Positions 8,716 through 16,302 of a stretch of 21,197 nucleotides of DNA are shown here, piece after piece. Where the stretch lies: positions 23,237-44,433 of the forward strand of contig JBBHKE010002231.1 in NCBI GenBank assembly GCA_037447655.1, read 5' to 3'. The translations under genes were made by a program, and so were the position numbers. The stretch comes from Zygnema cylindricum (taxonomy: Eukaryota > Streptophyta > Zygnematophyceae > Zygnematales > Zygnemataceae). Each line of letters starts with the position of its first letter. Positions within the stretch are counted from its first letter, which is position 1. The notes under the pieces were generated by a model. It was not told the DNA's origin. It was given only the letters and a program-made list of their open reading frames with translations, and did not search any database.

Positions 8716-9855
8716 GATATCAGTGTGCTCCCCTCCCAAATGCAACCATAATTCTCTGGTTCCAACCAGATATCTCATGACTCTCTTGGCTACCTCCCAG
8801 TCTCTCTTCTTAGGATCATTAAGACTCCTACTGAGTACTCCAACTGCTGCGGCTATGTCGGGCCTGGTACAGTTCATAAAATAGATTAAGCTTCCTACGA
8901 CCTGTCTATAAGGGATAGACTTCATGAACTCTCTCTCCTCTGGACTCATCTGATCGTCTAAGATCATCACTCCTTCTTCTACACTCCCATCACTTACTTT
9001 TTTCAAGTCCATGGGAGTGGTACAACTGTTCGCATTTTCCATCTGGAATTTCTCAAGCATATTACTTATTGCTTCTTTCTGAGTAAGTCTGATAATTTTC
9101 TTCCCCCTATCTCTCTCCATTTGGATCCCCAAAATATATTTTGCTTCCCCTAAATCCTTCAAATCAAATCTGCCCCTAAGATCTTTCTTTAGCCTATTAA
9201 TATTCTCCAAATACTTACTTAACACAAGCAGATCATCCACATAAATTGCAATAAAAATGACACCATTCTCATCTTCAAACATATAGATAGAATGGTCAGA
9301 GATGATCCGAATGTATCCCAGATCGGTGAGAAACTCATCTAGTTTCTTATTCCACTGCCGAGGAGCCTGTTTCAGTCTATATAAGGACTTTATGAGCCTG
9401 CAGACTTTGCTCTCTTCTCCTTCTTCCACAAACCCCTCGGGTTGCCTCATAAAAATTTCTTCCTCTAACTCACCATTAAGAAAAACAGTCTTAATGTCCA
9501 TCTGGTGTATTTCCATGTCTTCCGCTGCGGCCAGACAGAGGAGAATCCTTACCAATGGGAACCGAACAACAAGAGGAAAGGTCTCCTCATAGTCAATCCC
9601 CTCTTTTTGGGTGAACCCCTTCGCTACAAATCGAGCCTTATACCTCTCAATTGTATTATCTGGGTTCTGTTTTAGTTTAAATAATCCATCTTTATTTCTG
9701 TGGACTATTCACTACCTCTAAGTAAGACTGAGGCTCATCTGGGTGAGATAGCTTAGTTACCTTATAGGCAGCTTGTTTTTCCTGTATCCTTTTGCTGCTC
9801 CTCCTTCCTCCCTCAAACTCCGAAGCTGGAATGGATGGAAGTCTTGGATTTCTTC
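8716..9855 (-). pseudogene. Copia reverse transcriptase, internally deleted
   Basis: The RVT_2-type polymerase is recognised from RYKARFVAKGFTQKEGIDY, then HQMDIKTVFLNGELEEEI, SLYRLKQAPRQW, the YVDD active site (9232-9243) and LKDLGEAKYILGIQ. Catalytic Asp residues in MDIKT and YVDD are intact. Two defects lie at its start. The frame shifts near 9850, and at about 9700 the text jumps from EPQSYLEVVNSP to NKDGLFKLKQ, so the usual KW...W-LV-LP...KWVYK stretch is missing, an apparent deletion of roughly 100 bases. The polymerase palm is otherwise well preserved, but the domain would not fold normally without that stretch. Confidence 0.92.
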
Positions 9856-11163
9856 TCACTGCTCATCGGCTCCCCTGTCCATGAAAACCGGTTCTTGTCC
9901 CGCTTCTTCTATCTTCTCGAAGTCCATAGGAGTATGTGAGGTTTCCAGTGAGTCTCGTGTATCTTGGATCTCCCCTGAATCTGTAATCACGGTTTCACTC
10001 ATGTCCCTTTCGGGAACTACCAAATTCTCATCACTTTCGGACTCAAATCTGATCCTTATCTTCTTTGTATATTTGAAGGGGTCAAATGACTTCCTTTCAT
10101 CCATGACAACTAAGTGTTTGACCAGAATGATATCTTTCTTTGCTAAGTCATAGACTCTATATCCCTTAATATCCTCATTATATCCCACAAAGTATCCAGG
10201 TTTTCCCTTAGCATCTAGTTTCCAGTTTTTCCTATCCGTGTCAAGACTGTAAACTTGGCTACCAAATACTTTAAGGTGTGAGATATCTGGTTTCCTTCCA
10301 ACCCATCTCTCATAAGGTGTCACTCCCTTTACAGCTGAGGTAAGGACTCTATTCTTAATGTAGTTAGCACAGTTCATTGCTTCTGCCCAAAATCTCTTTC
10401 CTATTTTCTTGTCTGCCAACATACTGCGCACACTATCTCCTAGTGTTTGATTCAACCTCTCAGCTACCCCATTTTGTTCCGGGTTATATGGTACAGTTTT
10501 CTGGTGCTGCACTCCCTCATCTCTCAGATATTCCTCAAACTCGTTAGAGGTATATTCCCCCCCATTATCACTCTTTATCCTCTTAATGGGGGTTTCATGC
10601 AACTTCTCACTCCAAGCTTTATATTCTTTGAAGTAAGTTGATGCTTCAGACTTTGTTTTCAGAAAGTAGACTCTAGAGTATCTAGACCAGTCATCAGTTA
10701 TTGTCATCATAAACCTCTTTCTTCCAACCGAAGGTACTTTTGCAGGTCCCCAAATATATGTGTGGACCAAATCTAACACTTTCTCACCTCTATATGTGGC
10801 GGCTTTGGGAAAGGGAAGTCTGTGAGCCTTACCTTGAGCACAACCACTACAATCATCCGTCATTTCATTATCCTCAAACTGAATGCCATCTACTACCCCA
10901 AGTTTTTTCATTTCCCTCAACCTATCAAAATGCACATGCCCTAACCGCTTATGCCAAATCATCGCCTTAGGAACACCAACATAATAAGCATTCATCTTTT
11001 CATTACTCAGGTTAAGCCTAAACATTCCTTGGCTACCCTTATTTGCTGTGAAGTAAACTTCATTCCCATACTTAGCTGTAAAGACTCCCTTTCTGGTGAA
11101 AGTATTAAACTCTTTGTCATCTAACACAGACGTAGAGACAAGATTTTTACTTAGCTGAGGAAT
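9856..11163 (-). pseudogene. Copia integrase, first catalytic Asp replaced
   Basis: The zinc-binding domain (GAG-pre-integrase/HHCC) is intact: H59 and H64 in WHKRLGHVH, C93 and C96 in CSGC, numbered from the Met at 11127. The rve core shows SDNGGEYTSNEF (D187) and PEQNGVAERLN (E223), the exact D-35-E spacing. The first catalytic Asp is normally in HTDxxGP, but here the text is HTYIWGP (Tyr124), explained by one GAT to TAT change. A TAA at 11164-11166 separates this part from the protease in the same frame, and codons 11128-11163 (IPQLSKNLVSTSV) are continuous with it. A TGA at 9856-9858, beside a frameshift, closes the frame. Confidence 0.92.
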
Positions 11164-11549
11164 TTAAAGTACATCTGAGAATGTAAGTATAGAAGTCTTA
11201 CCCTCCACTAAGACTTTCAGATCTACTGATCCCACTAGATCTGTAGTAACCACTCTCCCATCCCCATACTCTATCTCTACAGTAGGAATCTTTCTTAGCT
11301 TAGTGAAGAGTTCTTTATCACGACACATATGCATGGATGCACCTGCGTCGATGATCCATCCTTCCTGTGGAGCTTCTTGAATTGCTCGAAAGGCACACTT
11401 CTGCCTTCGAGGGATCTCCTTCTCCTCCAGTCTCTCGTCAAGAAGAAGCTCCCCATCCTCCTCAGATGACTCATCCTCGGTTTCTTTTGACACTTTTGTA
11501 ACCACAAGTGCCTTTTTCTTCCCTCCGGAAGAACCTCCTCCACGGTTCT
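11164..11549 (-). pseudogene. Copia aspartic protease
   Basis: The polyprotein-cleaving retropepsin is recognised from GWIIDAGASMHMC, the counterpart of the family's usual D[ST]GAS active site, here with Ala after the catalytic Asp. It is followed by a glycine-rich flap-like YGDGRVV and ends at FSDVL. The TAA at 11164 falls where relatives have a Tyr codon in the DVLYxP motif, so a single base change is the likely cause. An acidic/Lys-rich linker (SSEEDGELLLDE) separates it from Gag. Confidence 0.88.
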
Positions 11550-12469
11550 CTTGGAGCCTCAGCTCTGATAGCTTGACACAATCTGCAATAAAGGGTCCCG
11601 GCTTTTTGCAATAATGACAAAGACCCTTTGGGGGCCTCTGTCCCCCAGAATGATCTCTTTCCCCTCTATAAGGTTTCTTCAGGTCCTTCCCCCATCGGTC
11701 CCCTCCTGCTGCTAGAGCTTGAATGCTCTTTCCTCCTCTCCTAATCTCCATTGTGTTTTCCTGCACAAGTATCATCCTAACCACTATGTTCCATTTTCAT
11801 AAACTACCAGGTATTTCCAATACTCGGTATACTATGTTCTCAAACTCATTTGGTAACTTCATGATAAGAGTGTTAACTTTCATTATCATTGTGCCTGTCC
11901 ACCCAGCATTTTCCATCTCCATATACAAAGAAGAAAGATATTTACAGTAAATTAACATCTTTCCTCCTTTGTAAGTTTAACCCACTAGCTTTTGCTCAGC
12001 CAACTAGAGCTATTGAATAGTTCCAGCTCTATAAATCTCCACTAAACTCTCCCACAACTCCTCGGCCTTGTAAATGTGAAGATGAGGAGTGGCCAAACCT
12101 TGAGTGAGGTGCCTCAGAATGAAGTTTTTGGCAGCCATGTTTACATCCTCCCACATTTGAGTATCGTTCTCCACGGTCTTCACGATCGCCGCTCCCGATA
12201 CTGTGGCAATAGGAGTGAGGGGTGTCTCCTTTCCATTTTTATTTTTCGGACACACTGTTGTCCCCATCATCTGCCTCCTCCGCTGAGGCAGGCGTTGTTG
12301 CAGAAAACCTTACTCCCCCAAATCCTGGTGGAGTTCCCGAAGGTGGACGTTTCACTTGTCCACTGACGATACCCCAGTATCGTTTTTCACACAAAGCTCC
12401 CATCATCATGGCTTCCCAATAGATGAACCCAAATCCATTGAAGGTGGGCACCCTAGAGGGTGGGCCCAT
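11550..12469 (-). pseudogene. Copia Gag, frameshifted, zinc knuckle mutated
   Basis: The capsid/nucleocapsid precursor that packages element RNA. The N-terminus (VPTFNGFGFIYWEAMMMGAL...RYWGIVSG) matches the copia Gag pattern. A frameshift near 12270 moves to the gag-pol frame (KNFILRHLTQG, LWESLVEIY). That frame has stops at 12010, 12004, about 11977 and about 11797 before reaching the nucleocapsid. The CCHC knuckle (11578-11619) reads CHYCKKPGPFIADC: Pro replaces the zinc-binding His, a single CAC to CCC change. The only ATG between the LTR edge and the Gag homology is at 12467-12469, inside the primer-binding site. An earlier in-frame ATG lies in the LTR itself at 12493. Confidence 0.85.
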
Positions 12470-12471
12470 AA
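12459..12471 (-). other. Copia primer-binding site matching the initiator-Met tRNA anticodon arm
   Basis: The plus strand reads GGTGGGCCCATAA, identical to the anticodon-arm segment of plant initiator-Met tRNA as I know it, ending within the CAU anticodon loop. The minus-strand element RNA is therefore complementary to this internal tRNA region, two bases inside the 5' LTR. There is no TGGTATCAGAGC-type 3'-end site here. Priming from a 5' half-tRNA cut at the anticodon loop is known from Drosophila copia and some algal relatives, and is inferred for this element. Confidence 0.75.
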
Positions 12472-12473
12472 TC

Positions 12474-13514
12474 TGCAATTCTGTGTCCTCCATTGGACTA
12501 CAGAATAGAGGAAGCCTCTAGATAGTATTTAACTAACCCACTTTAAGCCACGACCACTTATGCCCAAGAAGGCAAACTGACAATTTGACTGCACCCCTGT
12601 GCAGCGTGGACTCCCTTGAGTCCGTAGCAAAATGAATCACTGAAAACGGCCAACCAGCAGATAAGTTATGAGGGAGTAAAAAATGTCAATTTGTACAAAC
12701 TCTCAAAGGGAGAGGTGACTACCTACCAAAATTTTCTAAGTCCTGATTCTCTCTAATAACTCCTATCTACTGAAGTACGCACCAATCAGATTACTGTATC
12801 GTACACAAAAAGTACTACTGCCGATGTACCTTTTGTACGGCCTATGTACGACAAGGCTATTAAGTGGACGCGTGTCTGCTTTTCACTCGTCCGTACGTTC
12901 CTCGGAATTCCTATGACCGAATGTCATCTCTCCACGTGGCTCCAGGTCATGCCACGTCACAAAACGCCAAAGTGACCACTCCGGGATTTCGGCGATGATG
13001 TGCGCCGTTGGATTTTATGCGAAACGCAATCTTAGCCGTAATAAATACTTGAGCGACATTTGTTCCGATGTCGAAATAAAATGCGTGGTATCAGTTTTGA
13101 ATTAGCGTCGTACGACGTACTTTATAAAACTGAATCTATGTACGCCGTATACAGTTCTAGTTAAATGAATTTTATCCACTCGAACTAAATATATATCTAT
13201 CACATACCATAGGTCTTGGCATTGGTTCTAGTCTATTAGGATAAAGCTGACCGCTACCGGTCAACTTGACGAACCACAGGTATCGGGATCAAATCTCTGG
13301 TCCGTCAAGTATATATTTTAGTAACCTACTAAAAATAGTTGTCTGTTGAACTAAGGCAGCCATGGATCAACCTCTCTCTCTTACCTTCAGTGACTACAAC
13401 AAGTATGGGAGCTTGAGAGCGTAGGTGGATGCAGGCTGTCCGTCCTTTTTCTTTTCCTTTTATAAAATCATATTTAAACCTAGAAAATACTCTAGAAATC
13501 TATAAATTTCAACA
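12474..13514 (-). repeat. Copia 5' LTR (right on the plus strand)
   Basis: It is 1,041 bp, with TGTTG...TTGCA termini on the minus strand, and matches the other LTR with about 30 mismatches and one 1-bp indel by eye. It would hold the promoter and transcript start. TATA-like candidates are TTTATAAA near 13122 and TATATATTTAG near 13188, and the sequence does not show which is used. The GTAC-rich block and G-box-like words are conserved between both LTRs. Confidence 0.93.
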
Positions 13515-13519
13515 AATTT
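13515..13519 (+). repeat. Target-site duplication AATTT, right copy
   Basis: Direct repeat of 7184-7188, immediately after the right LTR. Confidence 0.9.
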
Positions 13520-13975
13520 GGTGTTGCAACACGAGAGGGTTGTTAGGCTGTAGTCCACCGTTTACGAGCGATTCTTGATTTGTATCGGTATTGGGCTGTT
13601 CTTCAAGTCGACATTACCAACGGCTTTAACACGGTTGATCGTAACGCTTTTGTTCGTGAGCTTCGACTCGCGTTGTCTCCCATTAACAAAATTTTCCCTT
13701 TTGTCTATGTGTTTTACTCCTAACCCAACCCTTTACTTTATCCCATCGGAGGCCCATTGGGGGACGTTACGAGTTTGGAATCACTAACGGGTACTCGTCA
13801 AGGTGACCCTCTAGGAGCCCTTTTGTTTGCCCTCGCTCACTTGTAGGCTCTCACAGCATCGGTTGCGGCTTTTCCAAATTGTTTGTCTTGTTCAGTTGCT
13901 GACGACACTTATATAGTTGGCCCGCTAGACCTAGTTGTTTCGTGCCTTTCACCATTTTGTAAAGCAACTTTCTAA
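13520..13975 (+). pseudogene. Reverse transcriptase, 3' part (GTRQGDPLG, ADD) of the non-LTR element
   Basis: Frame 2 starts GVATREGC and continues VLQVDITNGFNTVDRNAF, the RT motif-A region with a catalytic Asp in QVDIT. Then come GTRQGDPLGALLFALAHL (motif B) and SVADDTYIVG (motif C, 13901-13906, ADD in place of the usual F/Y-ADD). In-frame stops lie at 13544 (TAG), 13721 (TAA), 13844 (TAG) and 13973 (TAA). The block continues the RT of 7081-7188 in phase across the copia insertion. The RT motifs make the polymerase identity firm. The exact clade is not determined. Confidence 0.85.
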
Positions 13976-14436
13976 AAATCACCTTTTTGTCAAATTCACC
14001 AAATGTGTCGCATGGAGCCCGGCTAGTGTTCCACTGGAATTCTCTCTCCCTTCAAGATTTCGTATTTCAACTCCTTAAGAGGGTATAAGGGCTTTAGGTT
14101 CTCCTATTAGAGCACCTGATTTTGTTAACCAATTTGTTAAAACGATTTGTTAGATGACCTTTCTCATTCTGAGGACCACCCCAAACTTTTGAATTCACAA
14201 GTTGCATATGCTATCTTAACACGTTGTTTTGCCCAACGCCCTTTGTAATTGCCCCGCACTTTACCCCCGAACTTTTTTTTCCTTTCTTCCCTTTCTGAAT
14301 TTGATGATCGGCCCTTGGCATTCTAAATCTGATGGTCGGCCACGGTATCTTTGATCGGCCGGATGGGCTCCTTGCTCGATGATAAGCTGCTTTACTAGTC
14401 TCTTGCGGAGGTCTCAATTTACGTCCTACAGCCACC
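13976..14436 (+). pseudogene. Degenerate RT thumb region of the non-LTR element
   Basis: No frame is open for long. Short pieces such as LLDDLSHSEDHPKLLNSQVAYAIL remain in scattered frames. A T-rich and repeated stretch (14270-14370, with ATCTGATGGTCGGCC-like words repeated) may be a small insertion. It lies between recognisable RT and thumb blocks. Confidence 0.4.
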
Positions 14437-15066
14437 TTGGCACCATCCGCTTACCTAAGGAGTTGGGCTTTGGTGGCATCTATTATAACTTCAAGGTTTT
14501 TGGTGGACGACACTCCTATTCTAGCTCATGCAGTCTCTCACGTCGACGAAGGTTTCCTCTCATTCCAACAAGCGTTATTGTCCTCTCGAGCGATTTTACC
14601 AGTTGAGGCCCTACGTGAAGTTCCTGCATTCCCTTCCCTCATCACTGGAATTCACTCACGCGTGCAACAACACATCGCCGATAAGGTAGCCGACGCCAAT
14701 TTCAATTATCTACTTCATGCGCAACTTACGGCTGAAACGAGAAGTCGACTTCGATCGTGGTCGGGGCCTGGGGCTGGAGCTTAGCTTATTGCTAGACCAA
14801 CTTTCACTTCGCTCTGTTTATCTTCTCCTCAATTTTTTGTTGCGCTTCACTTACCACTTGGCTTGCCTCAACTTTCCGTTTTAGGCAAGCCTCGTTGCAT
14901 TTGTGGTCAATCTATAGACGAGCAAGGGGTACATTTTCTACGTTGCTCACACGGTGGGGAGCGAACAACAACACACGACATGGTACAAGATATTATTGCA
15001 GCTGTGGGATTGCAGCCGTGGGTTCTGAAGCAGGGTACACATTCAAGCGTGAGTTGTTGCATATAA
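14437..15066 (+). pseudogene. Thumb/knuckle region of the non-LTR element
   Basis: One frame runs through with a single TAG at 14782-14784. It opens with APSAYLRSWALVASIITSRF, the region after the RT in such proteins. After the stop it reads PLGLPQLSVLGKPRCICG and a knuckle C-x1-C-x9-H-x3-C (CIC...VHFLRC, 14896-14946), followed by HGGERTTTHDMVQD. A cysteine/histidine knuckle directly before the nuclease is typical of restriction-like-endonuclease non-LTR elements. The frame then shifts near 15025-15060. The Met at 14437 is not a true start. Confidence 0.65.
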
Positions 15067-15338
15067 TACCACCACGTTTTCAATATAAGGGTACAAAGGG
15101 TCCTCGTGTGGATCTAGTTTTCCTACATGGCGCAGCGAGAACATTGGGGGACGTAGTCCTCACAGACCCTACAGGATCCCATGTTTCCTCGCGCGCGGCA
15201 TTGCATACTGGTGTTGCACCTCGGGATGCAGTTGCTTCGAAAGAACGTGACTACATACACCAAGACCCAACTAATAGTTTCACACCATTTGCTTTGGAGA
15301 TATTTGGGACTTTAGACTTGTCTTTCGACAACTTCTAG
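15067..15338 (+). pseudogene. Restriction-like endonuclease region of the non-LTR element
   Basis: Frame 3 carries GPRVDLVFLHGAARTLGDVV followed by LTDPTGSHVSSRAALHTG. The pattern D-x12-D with a following DVVLTDP strand fits the PD-x(n)-D core of R2-type restriction-like endonucleases, which nick the target site; the usual Pro-Asp appears as Val-Asp here. It then reads ALEIFGTLDLSFDNF before a TAG at 15336. The region is separated by frameshifts on both sides. No catalysis can be assumed for this copy. Confidence 0.6.
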
Positions 15339-15561
15339 CGCGATTATGCTCGACGATCTTTTGAAGTTAGAGGGGCCAGGCAGCCCTTCTCCAACTCTCC
15401 TGTCGGCTTTCTACCGCCAACGCATCTCTGTCGCCCTTCAACGTTCCCAAGCTTCGACCATAATGCGACTTAGCACGGTGGTGATTGATAGCCGAGGATT
15501 GCAAAACTTACCATTGCGCCACCCGACGCATATAGAAGATATCCATAGTTTTGGTGTTTAG
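15339..15561 (+). pseudogene. C-terminal tail of the non-LTR element protein
   Basis: After a frameshift near 15340, frame 1 reads TLLSAFYRQRISVALQRSQA and STVVIDSRGLQNL, a basic helical tail that follows the nuclease in this protein class, and stops at 15559-15561. The Met at 15346 is not a true start. The following 170 bases are T-rich and look like 3' UTR. Confidence 0.5.
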
Positions 15562-15727
15562 TTGGGCGTAGTTTGAGGCTTTAGAGCGTCTAGGTTAGTT
15601 TGTAGTGTTTCAATAGTTTGGTTTTGTTGTACTTGCTTTTTTTCTTTTCTTTTAGGCTTTTAACGCATTTTTGTTGTGTTTTTAGTCCTTCATGATTCTG
15701 GTCTTTAACTTTTGTTGGTCATCAATA

Positions 15728-15732
15728 CTTTT
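15728..15732 (+). repeat. Target-site duplication CTTTT, left copy
   Basis: CTTTT directly before LTR 1 recurs at 16516-16520 directly after LTR 3, bracketing all three LTRs as one integration event or its recombination product. Confidence 0.85.
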
Positions 15733-15960
15733 TGTTGGATTTCCTAGAAATCCGCGATTCGGCATGTCCAACACTTGGGAAAATTGAGCTGGCTAGGGTT
15801 CGAACCTGGAACCTTTCACTTGAGGTGCGAACGCACTACCACTTTACCACCTGCTCGATGTAGAGACTGGCGAGTCCGTACCCATTAATTACGGGTGGCT
15901 CGAGTATGGATATTCCATATTCTACCCCGTATTAGACCGGCTTCACGTGCCAATTCAACA
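15733..15960 (-). repeat. TRIM LTR 1 (3' LTR in element sense)
   Basis: 228 bp. The plus strand starts TGTTGGATTTCC and ends CCAATTCAACA, so the element strand has TG...CA ends. It differs from LTR 2 at about 18 positions by eye (around 92% identity). Confidence 0.87.
15786..15856 (-). tRNA. tRNA-like sequence in LTR 1
   Basis: Seventy-one nt fold as a cloverleaf: acceptor GAGCAGG/CCAGCTC with six of seven pairs, D arm with AAGTGGTAG loop, anticodon stem TTCGC/GTGAA with all five pairs (one G-U) and loop ACCTCAA, five-base variable loop, T arm with loop TTCGAAC and four of five stem pairs. The A box TGGTAAAGTGG and the B box GGTTCGAACCC match Pol III consensus. TTTT follows two bases after the likely discriminator A. 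Position 33 is C instead of U, so a translating tRNA is unlikely. Confidence 0.7.
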
Positions 15961-16017
15961 CCCCCCCTCACGGGAAAGCCGGTCAAACCATCCGCAATCC
16001 CGCTGGCTCCAATATCA
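15961..16017 (-). other. TRIM internal segment 1 (PPT and diverged PBS)
   Basis: 57 bp. On the minus strand it begins TGATATTGGAGCC, with three mismatches to the plant initiator-Met 3'-end complement TGGTATCAGAGCC, and ends with GTGAGGGGGGG as polypurine tract abutting LTR 1. Confidence 0.82.
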
Positions 16018-16245
16018 TGTTAGATTTCCTAGAAATGCGGGATTCGGCATGTCCCACACTTGGGAAAATTGAGCCGGCCAAGGTTCGAACCTGGGACCTT
16101 TCACTTGAGGTGCCAACGCACTACCACTTTGCCACCCGCTCGATATAGAGACTGGCGGGTCCGTACACATTTATTACGGGCGGCTCGAGTATGGATATTC
16201 CATATTCTACCCCGTATTAGACCGGCTTCACGTGCCAATCCAACA
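16018..16245 (-). repeat. TRIM LTR 2 (middle)
   Basis: 228 bp, same termini (TGTTAGAT... and ...AATCCAACA on the plus strand). Its equal length to LTR 1 supports the boundaries. Confidence 0.87.
16071..16141 (-). tRNA. tRNA-like sequence in LTR 2, best preserved
   Basis: Seventy-one nt. Acceptor GAGCGGG/CCGGCTC has six of seven pairs. The T stem CCAGG/CTTGG pairs throughout with one G-U and has loop TTCGAAC. The D arm GCA...TGC holds AAGTGGTAG, with the conserved GG. The anticodon arm is TTGGC/GTGAA around ACCTCAA. A box TGGCAAAGTGG and B box GGTTCGAACC are present. TTTT ends the likely transcript a few bases downstream. The nominal anticodon CTC lacks the preceding U33. The closest parental tRNA is not clear to me. 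Confidence 0.72.
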
Positions 16246-16302
16246 CCCCCCCTCACGGGAAGGCCGGTCAAACCATCCGCAATCCCGTTGGCTCCGATAC
16301 CA
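16246..16302 (-). other. TRIM internal segment 2 with the best PBS
   Basis: 57 bp. On the minus strand the primer site is TGGTATCGGAGCC (complement of 16290-16302), one mismatch from the plant initiator-Met 3'-end complement. This is the site next to the true 5' LTR (LTR 3), consistent with it being the functional one. The polypurine tract GAGGGGGGG abuts LTR 2. Confidence 0.85.

Larger units (their letters stand above)
7189..13514 (-). mobile_element. Full-length Ty1/copia LTR retrotransposon, decayed coding region
   Basis: The element is 6,326 bp, minus strand. Two LTRs of 1,040 and 1,041 bp flank a 4,245-bp interior encoding gag, protease, integrase, RT and RNase H in that order; integrase before RT defines Ty1/copia. 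AATTT is duplicated at both sides. I count about 30 substitutions between the LTRs (roughly 97% identity), a moderately old insertion. Gag-pol is a single frame with no gag/pol boundary, but it has at least six in-frame stops, two frameshifts and a deletion in RT, so the copy cannot be autonomous. It sits inside the RT of the non-LTR element. Confidence 0.95.
5674..15727 (+). mobile_element. Decayed non-LTR retrotransposon (R2/NeSL/HERO-like order), split by a copia element
   Basis: Reading along the plus strand, with 7189-13514 excluded, the order is: proline-rich leader with a C2HC zinc finger, an LPPRGG-containing linker, an RT with RPISVGE and TRQGDPLG blocks and an ADD active site, a thumb-like region (AYLRSWALVA), a CxC...HxxxC knuckle, then a D-x12-D endonuclease-like block and a C-terminal tail. 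This zinc-finger, RT, restriction-like-endonuclease order is known from R2-, NeSL- and HERO-type elements; which clade applies is not decided here. Stops and frameshifts throughout show that it is inactive. Both boundaries are approximate: the 5' end is unseen, and the 3' UTR probably extends past 15727 into and beyond the TRIM insertion. No target duplication was found. Confidence 0.75.

Noticed and set aside
8315-9592. Plus-strand open frames across the copia pol region
   Set aside because: They are antisense shadows of the RT and RNase H frame with no motif of their own.
9850-11166. Programmed frameshift or stop readthrough in copia gag-pol
   Set aside because: Stops are scattered through gag, protease and RNase H and accompany a deletion. 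They look like ordinary decay.
15786-16141. Genuine cellular tRNA genes
   Set aside because: Position 33 is not U, acceptor stems have a mismatch, and the copies are inside LTRs. They are labelled tRNA-like.
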